Assembly (NCBI GenBank): GCA_024138015.1
Contig: JAMXBB010000004.1
Location: 13,928,462 to 13,992,461 of the forward strand
DNA length: 64,000 bases
Direction: 5' to 3'
Origin: Lumnitzera littorea
Lineage: Eukaryota; Streptophyta; Magnoliopsida; Myrtales; Combretaceae
Position numbers and translations under genes: made by a program
The notes under the pieces: model-generated
What the model was told of the DNA's origin: nothing
The model's database searches: none
Seen by the model: only the letters and a program-made list of their open reading frames with translations
Shown: positions 34,001 through 46,069 of the stretch, in pieces
How positions within the stretch are numbered: the first letter of the stretch is position 1
Layout of the letters: each line of letters starts with the position of its first letter

Positions 34001-36333
34001 TAGACAAAGTGAATATAAGATATGATCCTCTAATGAACCAGACAAAAAATTTGAAGCAAGCTCCTCAAAGTTGGAGTAGGAACAAGGGGCAACAGAAGCA
34101 ATTGGTGCTAATGCAGTAATAGTTCTGACACAAGAATATTTATAAGAGTATGTACAAGCAGAACACTTTAGTCCTAATCCTCTAGAGTTAGTTTTCCCAC
34201 AGCCCTCAAATGGAGATTCAGGCTCATCAATTGGAGGCTTTGAAGTTGTCATATCATCACGCCTCCCGATGTCTCCCTGATCTTCATTTCCTATAGGTAG
34301 GGGAGTACAAACCTTTTCACTAGTGTTGTTTCCTTCAGGATTTTCCTCAGTATACTCGACACTGCAAAAAGCCAAAAAGGGAACAGATGAAGTCCATTTG
34401 AGCATTTTCCCTTGATTGACCAAAATAATGTGCATGTGTGGGGAACAAACAAGGACACAAAAAGGAAGTTTTTAGAATTATTTTCCCTAAAGCTCTGGGA
34501 ACTGGGGCTTAAAAAATAAAAAAGAACCTAAAGGCCAGATCATGAGCTTCTGATAAACATGCCAATCATCATTGTCATTGCACAAAACTCACATGAACCA
34601 GAGATGCCTCTGTTTTAATACAAGTTGAAGTTCCAAAAATTAAAGAGATACATTAAGTCGAATCCTAGATCACATCACAAAGGCTTTAAGACAATTGTGA
34701 ATGGAGCGCAAATTCAAGATTACCATTACATATGCACATGTGACAAGCTTCAATTTCTTCTGTGGAAAGCTGATTCAATCTGAATTCAGTAAATGAGTAT
34801 TGCAAAATTAATAGACACTATTCCATCTTTTTTAAAGAGTACTATTCAAGTATTAACATCCCAAGTTTTACATAAGTCCATGATTACATAGATAACATAG
34901 CTTTTACAACAAACAGCAGACCAACATGATACGGAAGCACTAAATTTTTTTTTTCTTTGGGCTAAATGTATGAAAGCCCTATTTTCACCTCATAAATTAT
35001 ATTATTACTAATTTTTCCATTTCATCACTTTTAATGGTAATAGACATTGTTTCACAGGTAGTCCTGATTAACCAAGGAATGACTTGCATGAGACAAGGAT
35101 CAAATAGATATAAAAAAAAAATTATTAATGAGCTCCTTCAAATCCTAACTTGCTAAAACGTATATAGTTAAATGTAGAATTGTTCCACTGCTAATCCCGT
35201 GTAGTGGAATAGAAATCAAGTGATCTTAATACATCTTTCCAAGAAAGTCCAATTGACGAGGATTTCTATTCTCAGTCAACATGAGCCTAATATATAATTT
35301 ACCACACGCAATACAGTTCTGGTAAAGACTATTCCAATCAGCAACTAAATCAAAGAAGTCTAAAGGTCAATAGACAAAATGTTTAGTATGTAATAGTTGC
35401 ATAGTACCAGAACAAGCACTTCCAGGTTACAATGACTGCAGCAATACATTACTGAGATGCATTCTCCTGGCTCCAAGTCAGAGTGTAAATATGAGTTTGA
35501 TAATAGTGAACTCAAGCTTGACTCAAGAACTCAAAGCTAAAGGTTTGGACTTTTAAGCAGAAGCTCTGCTTGATTGAGCTCCTTAAAAAAAAAAAAAGAA
35601 GAGGAAAGAAAAGGTTGGATTAACTTTAGTTAATTTTGAAAGTTGAACTTGGCTCAAGTTTAATAAACCTAGTACAATGTTAATTTCAACAGAGTTCGAG
35701 CCTGATACGGCTGTAGTTGAATCAAACTACTATAAATTTTACAGGCCAAAGCACTTTGTGCAGAGTCCTGATTTGTTTAAACCCCTTTGGCACTCTGAAA
35801 CGCTCAACTTGTTCTCCAACACAGACACATAGAAAGCAGTAGGATCAGTGGACCTATAGAGTCCATAATACGTGAATCATCCATACCACCAGACTATTTC
35901 TCGCGTAAATAACCATCACATTATTTCCGTAACAAATCCAACTCGTTCAACTATAGAAACTCAGTAATCAAACTCCAAAATGAAAACGCAAAAAGTAATT
36001 ATGAAGTTCAAAAATTACTCGATGTTCTTACATGTATTTAGCCAAACAAACGTGATGATCACAAGGTAAGTACTTGATCACAAACTGCGCACCCACTGCT
36101 TCTCCTTCATTCCCGCACATCTGCAACATAAACACAAATCATTACTTGCACCAAAGAAGAATAGAGAGAGGGGGAGAGGGAGAGAGGGAGAGAGAGAGAG
36201 AGACCTGGACGACGGCGGAGGAACCGAAAGGGAGAGGAGAATCGGATAGGCCATAAGAGAAGAGGAGCTTGCCATCGAAATCGGGGGCGATACGACGCTC
36301 CAAACAGTCAAAGCAGAAGAGAGATTCTTCCAT
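25066..36333 (-). CDS. GFS12: GFS12/WDR81-type protein: split pseudokinase, BEACH domain and WD40 repeats, 16 exons, 1683 aa
   Basis: Exons: 36205-36333, 36032-36120, 32208-34361, 31758-32085, 31450-31665, 31269-31341, 30971-31203, 30826-30888, 30175-30386, 29932-30043, 29288-29812, 27967-28274, 27619-27862, 27368-27441, 26531-26666, 25066-25221. All are GT-AG and in frame (5052 bases). The start is MEESLFCFDCLERRI, because no upstream in-frame ATG is close. A kinase-like N-lobe covers about residues 168-308; its catalytic loop reads FAHGNICPSSIKM, lacking the HRD aspartate. The BEACH domain (about 359-568) includes FEQWWRGELSNFEYLLVLN and FHPVMPW. The kinase C-lobe resumes at about 732-803 (DIFAVGCILAEL, RRPSACSLLESPYF). 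A helical region follows, then WD40 repeats from about 1330 to the end (WDLTRMNCISGYYGHD, IHIWNSQTGK, LRIWDLR). Arabidopsis GFS12 acts in endosomal and vacuolar trafficking. Exon 4 could also start 3 bases earlier. Confidence 0.93.
27056..27074. repeat. Poly(T) run in a GFS12 intron
   Basis: An 18-19 base T tract within the intron between exons 14 and 15. The purine-rich run GAAGAAGAAGAAAGAAAGAA at about 27564-27590 in the previous intron is similar low-complexity sequence. Confidence 0.8.
28400..28705. mobile_element. MULE-type MITE in a GFS12 intron
   Basis: A 306-base element whose first and last 100 bases are imperfect inverted repeats (GGGCATATTGCAGCT... against reverse-complemented GGAGTAATTGCAATTTC...). 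It is flanked by a 9-base direct repeat with one mismatch, AAATATTTA at 28391-28399 and AAACATTTA at 28706-28714. Nine-base target duplications are typical for Mutator-like elements. Confidence 0.65.
36150..36202. repeat. GA/GGGAGA microsatellite in GFS12 intron 1
   Basis: AGAGAGAGGGGGAGAGGGAG continuing into a GA run that abuts the exon 1 donor. On the coding strand it is a CT tract immediately after the splice site, the same layout as in the MATH gene intron 1. Confidence 0.85.
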
Positions 36334-37120
36334 TTGAATCGAGAGCTTCGGTTGTTGCAATTGCCAGGATCAGTGGTAGTGCATTTTGATTAGTGCAGAT
36401 AAGAACTAGGGTTTAAGGATTACGGATTTTTGGTGCAAGAGGAAGGTTGTCGTACACAAAACTCCATCAACTGACCGTTAGGAACTCCCCTCTCTCTGGT
36501 TGGTGAGGGAGAGAATTTTCGTCTGGAAAGAAGTGAAAAGGATAGATTGGCATTTGATATTATGCGCACCGTTTTTGTCAAACTTGCAAGCTATATGATT
36601 AAGCTTAATTAAGCATATTGGAATCAAACTTAGAATAAGAGGATACCACTCCAAAGAAATTTTGATAACTTTGATAAAGCTTCAAGATAATTTTGATGAA
36701 GGTCTAATATCGAAATCAATACCTATATTTTACCAAGAAAAAAATAATAATTTATTAAATATTGTTTCAAATGTTGAAATTTACTATTTAAACTTACTAA
36801 AGCCGATAGTACATTAACTTAATGTCATTAATGGTATACATATGATAAGGTGAGGAATATGAAGTTGACTTAGATTCGATTTGCAATTTTATCCGAAGGA
36901 AAATTGCTATAAATCGAATGAATCTCTTTTAAATAACTTGTTCAACTAGTCTAATAATTCGAATTACTATTATCGTTTCATTTTCCCCTTTTTTCTTTTT
37001 TCTTTTGCATTTTATCGTTTCTCAAACCATTTTTCTTCTTTTCAAGCCAAAATAAAAAGATATTTTATTAAAACGAAGGTAATCTTAATACATGATCAGC
37101 ATTTTTCAAATAAATTAAAG
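36334..37120. other. 5' flank of the GFS12-like gene
   Basis: AT-rich intergenic sequence. A pyrimidine/purine-mixed leader lies next to the start codon; no clear TATA box was identified. No gene seen. Confidence 0.4.
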
Positions 37121-37129
37121 GATTAGAGG

Positions 37130-39640
37130 TATTGATGTCCAAAATTTACCCTAAGAAACTGTGCACTAGGCACAAGCTTTAGTTTTCCTATTAATTAGAG
37201 TAAACAAGCAAAATTCAAAATATCACTTAAGTTTTGCATATGTCTTACACGATATTAGCAATCCTCCGATTCCTTTCTTCACCACCAATACAAATGAATA
37301 CAATTGAAGAATCCATATCAACTTGTGTTCTAGACCCCTGCTTTCAACGTGCAAGCTGTAGTAAACCATGAATGAATTGCCCAGGCTTCATTATCTTCAG
37401 GATGGTCCACTTTCATATCCATATCCATAACAACTAGTAAATCCCATTGTGATTGCGAGCCAGACACCTACACTTATTTTCCCATCATTAATACTCCACG
37501 TACCATTACAATTAGGTTTGACAAGGACTCCACGGATTAACACATTGTTGCTGCATCAAAGGAATCTACAGTACATTTGAAGATTGATTAGCTTGCATCT
37601 GTTCTAAGAAAGCAACATCAATGTGATGTATCAGTCTTTTAGGGTCTCGTTTTAGGTCAATGAAGACACACTTGCATCCATGCTTTTATATATTCCACAA
37701 ACAAATAACAATTTAACTTTTGAAGTCCTAAAATGAAGTACTCGTTATCTGTACCATCAATATTACAGCCTATCAACAAATTGGCTAGGTCCACTCGCAC
37801 AATAGGAAAAAAATGCTCAACAATCTCCTCACACTCATAAGGCAACAAATTGGGAAGATCTTAGACTTTCTAATTTCACACTTGGAGTATATGAACATAT
37901 ACGTCGCAACACATGATTTGTTTTCAGCATACACTTCAGATCCCACATCAATTTCTACATACCTTTTACTAATGACTTGAGATGTTGATGGTTTATAAGG
38001 TGATAAAAGCTTCAACCCACCAAAAAGTAAATGATGTGCCAACTTAATTGAATTAAATCTATCTTTTGTCATTAACCATATCTTGAAACTGGAAGTATCA
38101 GCTAAGGTCCTCTCACTCAAACAATGTCATATTTGCATTATTAAAGTTGATGGATGAACATTATGCAGTCTTAGATCTTTCTAAATCTTTACACTAGTTC
38201 TATTTCCAATCTACCACAGCATGCCCCTCCTTCCTATCAACAGATTCCTTCATGCCTAAGAAGCTTGTCCTCTCAATCTGCCGCAATAAAATCCTCATCG
38301 GGATGATAGTATATGTTCATTAAAACTTTTACTTGTAACTAATGTGGTTGCACTGATCTGCAAGCAAGTTTCCTTGAATAAAAGCATCATTAAGTGTCGC
38401 AAGATCTCAAAACCTGAATCCCCCTCTTTCATATGCAATAAATAAACAATTAAATCATCTCCAGCAAAATGTCGCTTTTTTATCAATCATCTTTCTACTA
38501 CAACTTTACTATCAATGTGAACACCTCATTCTTAGAGAAGTTAAAATTGCACGGTAGCCTCTTTAGATCTTCCACAAAGTTGTTGGCACTCCTAAATAAT
38601 CTTATGCGATTTTTAATTGGTATGTTAAGAAAGTTACAATAAATATCCTTTATTAGTGATGAAGTATTGTCACTGAAGAACATTACAGATTCATAGAAGT
38701 TCATAGTTTGACCAGAGGCTTGAAACAAACAAAAAGAATATTCCTCATTTTAGTTAAATTCAAGCAATTAGCTTCCATGAAAAAAAAGAGAGTCATCAGT
38801 GAAAAACAAATGAGTTAAAGTTACGTGTGATCTCCTTATTTTAATTATTTTTAAAGATCCCTCAGTAAAAGCACATAGAAACATCCTCGATAATACATCT
38901 CCTACAAATAAGGATAGATAAGGGGATCATGAGTTGCTTTGTCTTAATTCTCTAGTAGATGTATTTTAACTATTCTTTTTTTCATTCAACAATAAAGAAA
39001 CCAAGGTGATGCCTAACATTACCCAATTAATCCATTTTTCACCCAAAAAAAAAAAAAAAAAAAAACATTTTAGTTAAAACACTTCCTAAAAATCTCCAAA
39101 GAACCCTATCATAAACTTTTGTCATATCTACTTTAATTGCACACAAATGTTTACCGTGTGTTGTCAACTTTAAATAATGAAAAGCTTTATGAGCTATGAT
39201 TATATTATCTTAAATGGAGCAATATAAGATTAAAGCACTTTGAAAAGAGTTAGTTTCATGAGTTATGATTACATTATCTTGGATGAAGCCATTTGAGATA
39301 AAAGCATTTTTAAAAGGGGGTGATAACACTGTTTAACAGTGATTTCAATCTATTAGGTAAAATTTTTTAGATAATTTTAAAAGAGAAATTACGCAGGTTA
39401 ATAGATCTAAATTTACCTAAAAATTTCGTTTCTTATTCTTAGATTGAGAATAACATTTGTATCACTAAAAGGAGGGATCTTAGTAGTTTCAAAAGAAATG
39501 GAAACAGTTGCATAAATAGAGTATCCTCTAACATCTCCAAAAAATCAGTGGAAGCAGCCATTAAATCCATTCGGTCTAGAGTTTTTTTATTGATATGTTA
39601 CTTGGATTTTGTTTTTATAGTTGGTTATGTTTTTTTATGA
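37130..39640 (-). pseudogene. LINE (L1-type) retrotransposon remnant: RT, zinc-binding and RNase H-like parts
   Basis: On the minus strand shifted frames give the order of a plant L1 ORF2. The RT fingers show PNGFNGCFHWFF at about 39565, then FKII-KILPNRLKSLL, then SPYLSLFVGDVLSRMF and LTHLFFTDDSLFFHGS (the DD catalytic site, about 38790). ASGQTMNFYESVMFFSDNTS follows (38700). The zf-RVT-like segment appears at about 38100-37790 (YECEEIVEHFF). A possible RNase H start (KPNCNGTW) lies at about 37470. Stops and frameshifts are frequent, the endonuclease part was not found, and the left border is approximate. An A run of about 22 bases at 39042-39063 interrupts the RT. Confidence 0.7.
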
Positions 39641-39649
39641 TGTAATTGA

Positions 39650-41230
39650 ATAAGCTTTTCAATTTTTTTTTTTTGTCAATTTCATATTAAAATCATTGAA
39701 AAAAAAGGGTTTAAAGCCTAGTCTATCAAGCTAATGTTTACACCATTGGGTTACAATACTTTGACAATTTGATATATTACATATCACAATACATAATTCT
39801 TTGTATAAGGATTCATTTAATGTAGATATTTGATGTACTGCTTTACTTTGTAAACAATTGATTTGTTTTATTTATTTATATACGGTATGGATGCTACAAG
39901 TTTCTTAATGGCTTGTAATTCCATGGATTATTACTCAAATTTAAGAAACATTTAGAGAAAAGAATAACCACGAAGATAAGCTATTAGGACGCTAAAAGAC
40001 TTGTGATAATAGATTTCAAATTAATATTTTTTACTGTTAGGACACCGTCTAATACCCTTAAAACTAGTAGAGCAGCAATATATTACATCCTATTAACTTT
40101 CTAGGACACAAAGCACGTCATAATATGTCAAATAAAAATACATCAAAATATTTTGTGACATATATATGAATATTCATAAATCTTATCGAGACAGATTGTG
40201 TCACCATAATGTTTTTAAATGTAACATATGATTTTAAAATTATACACTGAATTATAAATAAAACAATCAAACAAGATAAAATGGCACAATTTATCATGCT
40301 ATTATCAGAGTTATTAGAATGCTTTAATACATCTCAATAGGTTATTAGAATGCTTGAATAAATTTCAATAGGTACCAATCTATTCAAAGGAATATCATGT
40401 GCTACTAATCTAGTGCCATACCTACTTTAAGAATGCAGCGGGGTGTAAGTATTTCGCATCCTAATAGCTCTTTTATCCTAAAAACTCTTATATAAGGAGA
40501 CAATATGGCATCCTGTTAACTCAAAATTGTTGTAATGAAACTTGTATGTGGGAGTACTGGTACTTTACAATCAAATAAAAGTATATGAAACTGAACAATA
40601 TACCGATACTACTCTTACATGAAAAATAATAATAATAATAATAATAACAAAGCAACACAACAAGGTCACTAAAGCTTATACATTGTTGATATCTTACCAT
40701 GTCTCACACATCACAAAATTTTATATGTAGTTTTATAATTCATATTAGAATTACTTAGTGTCGATTTACATGGTGCTACTTCAACATATTAGATTGAAAT
40801 AATTATTCTTTCGTCTTTTTTGAAATCTTAAGATGTTAAAGTAAGTGATTGGCATAAGAGGAAATATACAGTCAATAATTAGAGATAGATGAAAACAGCG
40901 ATTCCTTTAATTTCAATGCTAAAGCCTAAACTCATAAAGTATTTCCAATTTTAGAGATATTTTTGAAAAATTATCAAAATTGAAAATTAATATTACCATA
41001 AAAGCTTTCTATGGCACTACCTATATCAATTAGGTGAGAGCAATCAGCATCCTCATCTTGCATGAAATATTTGCCACCTAATATGCTTCTACAAGTCACT
41101 TGCTCAAACTTCAGCTTTAGACAAGTCTTTGTTAAGTATAAATGTTCAAACAAGTGACTATATTGGAATAGATTAAGGAGTATATATTTTATGCAAGCTG
41201 GGGACAATAAAAACTTACACCTGATCGATC
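39650..41230. other. AT-rich intergenic stretch, no gene seen
   Basis: Long A/T-rich sequence with an (AAT)n microsatellite at 40627-40647. A short minus-strand frame at 40974-41207 was examined but could not be assigned. Confidence 0.4.
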
Positions 41231-41239
41231 GATGTAAGT

Positions 41240-42062
41240 AAGGGTGGCCACAGTTTAGATTCGTTCAATTTTCCCCTTAACCAAACTAAACTATAAAAAT
41301 GTAGTTCGGTTTTTTTATAATTTTGAACCTAATCATATTAATTAGATTGAAAATTTTTCTAAATCATAAAATTTCAGTTTGGTTCGATTCAATTTACAAA
41401 TTAAATCATAACTTTTAGTTTGGGAAAGTATATATACATGACAAATAATCTTATATGAGAAGTATTGAATTCATTGAATAATGATTAGTATTGATATTGT
41501 AATAGGGTTAATGAAATTAACATTCATGTAATTAAAAAATTTTAAATGTTTCACTAATTTTATTTTAAAAGCAACATATAGTACTATATATATAATTTAT
41601 ATATTATAATAATTAAAAGTTCAATACATATATAATTCAATAATTTTAAAATTAAAAAAAATTTATAAGTATTATATTATAACAAAAGAAATTTTGTAGT
41701 TGCAATTAAAATGTTAGTATGTACTTATAAAATAATTTAGAATATATGCACATCTAGTTTCCTAAAAAACATCATTTTTTGTTAGTTTTTGTTAGGACAC
41801 TTTTCCTTTATTATTTTTTAGGATTTTTAGACCAAAATAACATACACTTATTTCCCTTTCAATCTCCCATTTTTTTCCTAATTTTTGAATGCAATGATTC
41901 TGTTTTATGGATAAATTTTTTTATCATTCCAAACTAACCATAAATTTTTTCGTTTTAGTTAGAATTAGGAATTTTTAACCAAATAATAATAAAAATCATA
42001 TTTTTGGTTTGGTTTGATTTGCGAATTGATTTTGTCTGTTGGATTTTTTTATCCACCTCTAA
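41240..42062. mobile_element. hAT-type MITE, about 820 bp
   Basis: The ends are inverted (AAGGGTGGCCA at the left; CCACCTCTAA at the right, reverse complement TTAGAGGTGG). They are flanked by an 8-base direct repeat with one mismatch, ATGTAAGT at 41232-41239 and ATGAAAGT at 42063-42070. Eight-base duplications and a GGGTGG terminus are typical for hAT elements. The interior is very AT-rich with inverted TTTGGTTTGGTT-like parts near both ends and no coding frame. Confidence 0.65.
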
Positions 42063-42889
42063 ATGAAAGTAACAGCTGAGAAAGGGATACTAACAATAAT
42101 TGCAATACATATTTATCTCTAAATATATTCCATGCATTTTAAAGTTTATAAGTACCATATAGCATTGAAAGTAAAATATAACTTTAGATTAAAATAATAA
42201 TTATTCTTCTTTCTATAATTTTAATTCTTTATATTTCGCTTAATGCGAATCACCTGCGGATTGCTCGAGAATCAGTAAGGCCGACTTAAGTAGCATCGTA
42301 GAAAGGTCTATAAATATCTATTATAATATTTACATTATAGAGTAGTTGTAATTATACCATAGAAAGAGATGTTAATATCTATTGTGATACTTACACTGCG
42401 GACGTTGCAAATGTAATACTAATGCATGAAGCATTTTTAAGAAAAATGGAGAAATATATTCACAATTCTTATGAGAAGAGCTGTATAACATGACTTGTGC
42501 GTGTTTATGTGAACAAGAGCAATGCAAGTCGAAAGACACCATACTTATAGAAGAAATTATTGAGTTTTTATTCATCAAATATTTATTTACTTATTCATTT
42601 TTTGGCTACGTATGTCTATATGAATGCAGTTGGCGGACATGACTACACACCACACTTGAGTCATTCAAGGTTGCAAATTTTATCTGTAGAATGTAGCTTT
42701 AACTATGTTCTTCTTAGTTTTGCGTAAATGACCCGAATTGGACCTGCCGCATCCACGAGTATAGAGCCTCGACACGTCCTGATCCCGTGGGCTTGACCGG
42801 TGATGATCCACCCCTATGGTCCAAGCTTGAGTTTTTGACTTGGTGAGGCACAGAGAGAGAGTATGATGAGAAACTGGAGTAATAGATGA

Positions 42890-43735
42890 ATAAACTTAAA
42901 CCTAGGTATAGGCCAGGTTTAAATCGTGATTTATCTTAAAACCGTCTCCATAAATCTAAAACCCGATATGAACTTGGTAATGTGGGTTAGACCTGTATGG
43001 TAAAACTGTGAGGTTAACAGGTCCAAACCGTACAGTTTCAAATTGAGTCAATTCTTGAAACTCATAGACTCGATGGTTCTTAAATTGTCAATAAAAAAGA
43101 AACAAAAGATTAAAAAAAAAAGAAAAGAAGAATTAAAAAAGGTAAAATAAAGTTAATTTAAAATCAATAAAATGAATAATAATTTTAAAAAATTAAATAA
43201 TTCCATGTGAACAAGAAATAATTATTTCATATTCACAACATTTAATGCATTGTTATTTGAAACAAAGTAATAAATGTAATTTCACAAACTTATCCAATTA
43301 TATATATATAAATTTTTACCAAAAGATTAATCTCATTTTTAGTAATGTGGGACTAATTATTATTTTTCTAACTTTTTTGTAATATTTATATCTTTTGTCT
43401 TATATTACTAATATGTCAATCAAGTTGGATATGACTATATATAAATAAATAGACATCCTCAATAATTATTTTGTAAAATGAGCAAAAAATAACATTTATT
43501 TTGAGCTTATAAATTTAATTTAAAGTCTAAAACTTAGTTTATTTTTAAAATTAATTTATTTTAAATGACTGGTTTATGGTTTTTTGAATCGTTAGTTAAA
43601 CCGGTGAGTCCAAGGAATCAATTTGTGAACTGGTCCCATAAGTTAGGGTCCAATTCTTCTATTTGGGAACTGAGAACTGAAAAGTCTAGATTAAATTTCA
43701 AGTCAATTTGAAACCGTGTCTTAGTTTAAGTAAGC
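42890..43735. mobile_element. Possible second MITE-like inverted-repeat element
   Basis: The left part (CCTAGGTATAGGCCAGGTTT) and the reverse complement of the right part (AAACTAAGACACGGTTTCAA) resemble each other loosely, and both sides hold AACCG-rich words. No clear target duplication was found, so borders and class are uncertain. Confidence 0.35.
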
Positions 43736-44973
43736 TAGCTTTAATAATACTTTCTATTAAATGTGCAATATATGAAATAAGTGGGACCATATGTGAAACT
43801 ACATAATCTCATTTATTCTATGTCCTCACACAAGTATTGTAAAAACTAAAAAATGAATAGATAAGTGGTCTATTTACTTTTTTTCCACCAAACCATCATG
43901 TGCCTATCTCTATCTATAAATATAAGGTCACTTCATTTAAAAAATGATATACAAACACATGTCTATCAATAGGGGGAAAAATTACTTTTCAAATTAAGAA
44001 TTATCTAACCAAAACTATTATAACTCAATAATATCATCACTAATCTCCCACTAAAATAAACTAATACTCGAATCCCTCCTTCCCATAGTTGACAAAAAAA
44101 CTAAAAATTTTTTGAGAAATATATTATCCCTGTACACTACCATCATAATTCTTAATACAAAATACAAATTATCATATATGAAAGGAAAAGGAGTGTCAAT
44201 GACTTTCATTAATATAATTGAACATTAAAATGGAATATATCTCATGGTTGATCGTAGGATAAATCCTTCCTATTGAGAAAGATTTCATAAGGAATTATGA
44301 CACGTACATATATTAAAGTATGATAGATAATAACAAATAAGAATTTAACATATAGGAAAACAGTTATTCAACGTAAAATATCAGTTGTTGATTTAATATT
44401 ACTCGCCACATCGTAATATCATAATGTACATGGCGTATTCTCGTAATATGCCTTTTCAATTAAAATTAAACAGGCAGAAAAAAGACGTTGCTACTGTATA
44501 TTGCAATTGTTCCACCGAGAGTTTGCTTCTGGAAAAACAAAGGGAATCACAGATGTTAATGATCATATTGAAAATAATTAAAAGCGTTACAAAATAAATC
44601 ATTTCTACATTTTTTTTTTGTTTGACACTTCCTTCTTCTCATTTTCAATAAAATATGACTTCATTAATTCTATCATTATAATGGATTAGGTCGTTACCTT
44701 CATCTCCCACTGGCATCTCTACTGCTATAAGTTATGATAGACCAATGTTGAAACATCTCCTCCATGATTTCTTTCCAACGGATTGTATATTAAAGTTTAA
44801 ATACTTTTTTCTTTTTTTTGGATAAACATTTACATATATTATTGCATGCATTTGATTATAAATATAATCCAATCCATCATTATTCATGTCATAACCATAT
44901 TACTTTTTCTTATTGAAGACAAGCCTTCTTTCTGTCTTTACGTCTTATTAGCATGCTTGTTACAATGATATGT
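43736..44973. other. Intergenic region and 3' flank of the RING-H2 gene
   Basis: AT-rich sequence without a recognisable gene or repeat structure. The 3' untranslated region of the RING-H2 gene must begin at its right end, but no polyadenylation signal stands out. Confidence 0.4.
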
Positions 44974-45981
44974 CTACTCCTCACCAGCATGATAAGTTCT
45001 AAACCTATCAACAGTTGGATGAACTTGTTGGTTGCGAGAACGAGATGGCCAGATAGTGCCTGAAGACCTTCTCCGCCTCAGCCATCTCATACACCATCCA
45101 TCATCCTCGTGAACATCCGAAGAATCGGTCTCCACACTTGGTGGATTTGGTAGCTCCTGTCGACAGACAGGACAGGAGTTATGAAGCCTAAGCCAGGGGA
45201 CAATGCAATCTGAATGGTATATATGCTTGCAGGGTAATTCCCTGGCTTCCATACCAATTTTGAACACTTCCTTGCAGACGGGGCAACTTTGTGTACCTTC
45301 ATTCAAGTGGCTTGAATTGATTCTCACGGTTGGTATTGCATCAATCGCTGAATCAGGGGCAGGAGGCGGGCCTGGCCTGTCATTTTGCGTTAATTCCTCA
45401 ATCAACCGATCTAGTCCCTGGCCGTCCAAATGGTTTCTTAGGTCGATCCCTCGTGGTGCGAGTTCTCTTCTTCTTGGGGGTGGTATTATTGGACGAGTGG
45501 GATCAATAGGTCTGATGATGATCCAAGTCCTGGGCCTGCCAAAGATTGCCTCACTCTCTAAGTCCAAGGATCTTCTCCTTTCCTGACCCCGGCTTCTACG
45601 GGTTTGCCTTTGCCTTGTCCTGGCAAATTCAGTATCATTGTCCAATTCCAAATTAATATAGTCACCTTGTCCTTCCTCACGAGTTGGACGATGATGCCTT
45701 CTAGCCCGGGACCGCTCTCCATTTTCAGATTCCTGGTCTGGGAGACCGAGGCTCAATCGCCTTATAGGAGGATCTAGGAGAAGGGAAAGCGCTTCCAGCA
45801 GGCGGGCTTCAGGAGGCGGGTTTTCAATGACAAATTGTCCGAAACAACGGGGACAGACGATCTCAGACGGGTTCGAGGAATCAATCCTGACCAGTCTCAA
45901 GCATTGGTAGCACCAATATAGTTGATACGATGTATCAGCTCTGGTGTCATTGATTGTCAGACTAGAGGGGCTTCCGGACAT
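44974..45981 (-). CDS. RING-H2 E3 ubiquitin ligase with N-terminal zinc ribbon, 335 aa
   Basis: Single-exon frame of 1008 bases on the minus strand. An N-terminal C2-C2 zinc ribbon (YWCYQCLRLV, CPRCFGQF; Cys 24, 27, 43, 46) is followed by a long basic, Arg-rich linker (residues 80-175). A C-terminal RING-H2 finger follows with Cys 233, Cys 236, Cys 251, His 253, His 256, Cys 259, Cys 270 and Cys 273, including CKHIYHSDCIVPWL. This layout (zinc ribbon plus distal RING-H2) is that of plant RING1-like/RDUF-type E3 ligases that transfer ubiquitin from an E2. All eight zinc ligands are present. No membrane segment is visible, so a soluble protein is expected. The substrate cannot be told. A TATA box lies about 80 bases upstream. 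Confidence 0.93.
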   Translation of the reverse strand: MSGSPSSLTINDTRADTSYQLYWCYQCLRLVRIDSSNPSEIVCPRCFGQFVIENPPPEARLLEALSLLLDPPIRRLSLGLPDQESENGERSRARRHHRPTREEGQGDYINLELDNDTEFARTRQRQTRRSRGQERRRSLDLESEAIFGRPRTWIIIRPIDPTRPIIPPPRRRELAPRGIDLRNHLDGQGLDRLIEELTQNDRPGPPPAPDSAIDAIPTVRINSSHLNEGTQSCPVCKEVFKIGMEARELPCKHIYHSDCIVPWLRLHNSCPVCRQELPNPPSVETDSSDVHEDDGWCMRWLRRRRSSGTIWPSRSRNQQVHPTVDRFRTYHAGEE

Positions 45982-46056
45982 TTTCTCTATTTGTTGTTTT
46001 GAGATTATTCTCTAGAAAGAATGTCTTTTGGTTTTCCTTTCTGGGTGCTTCGTGGA

Positions 46057-46068
46057 GATTTATATAGG
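46057..46068 (-). promoter_or_regulatory. TATA box of the RING-H2 gene
   Basis: On the minus strand CCTATATAAATCTCC stands about 80 bases before the ATG at 45981. Confidence 0.6.
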
Positions 46069-46069
46069 T

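Noticed and set aside
40974..41207. Minus-strand frame with a protein-like stretch (SILGGKYFMQDEDADCSHLI)
   Set aside because: It looks like a possible exon, but I recognise no family and no neighbouring exons, so I do not call a gene.
45203..45586. 127-codon open frame on the plus strand
   Set aside because: It is the opposite strand of the RING-H2 gene, which has a clear domain structure.
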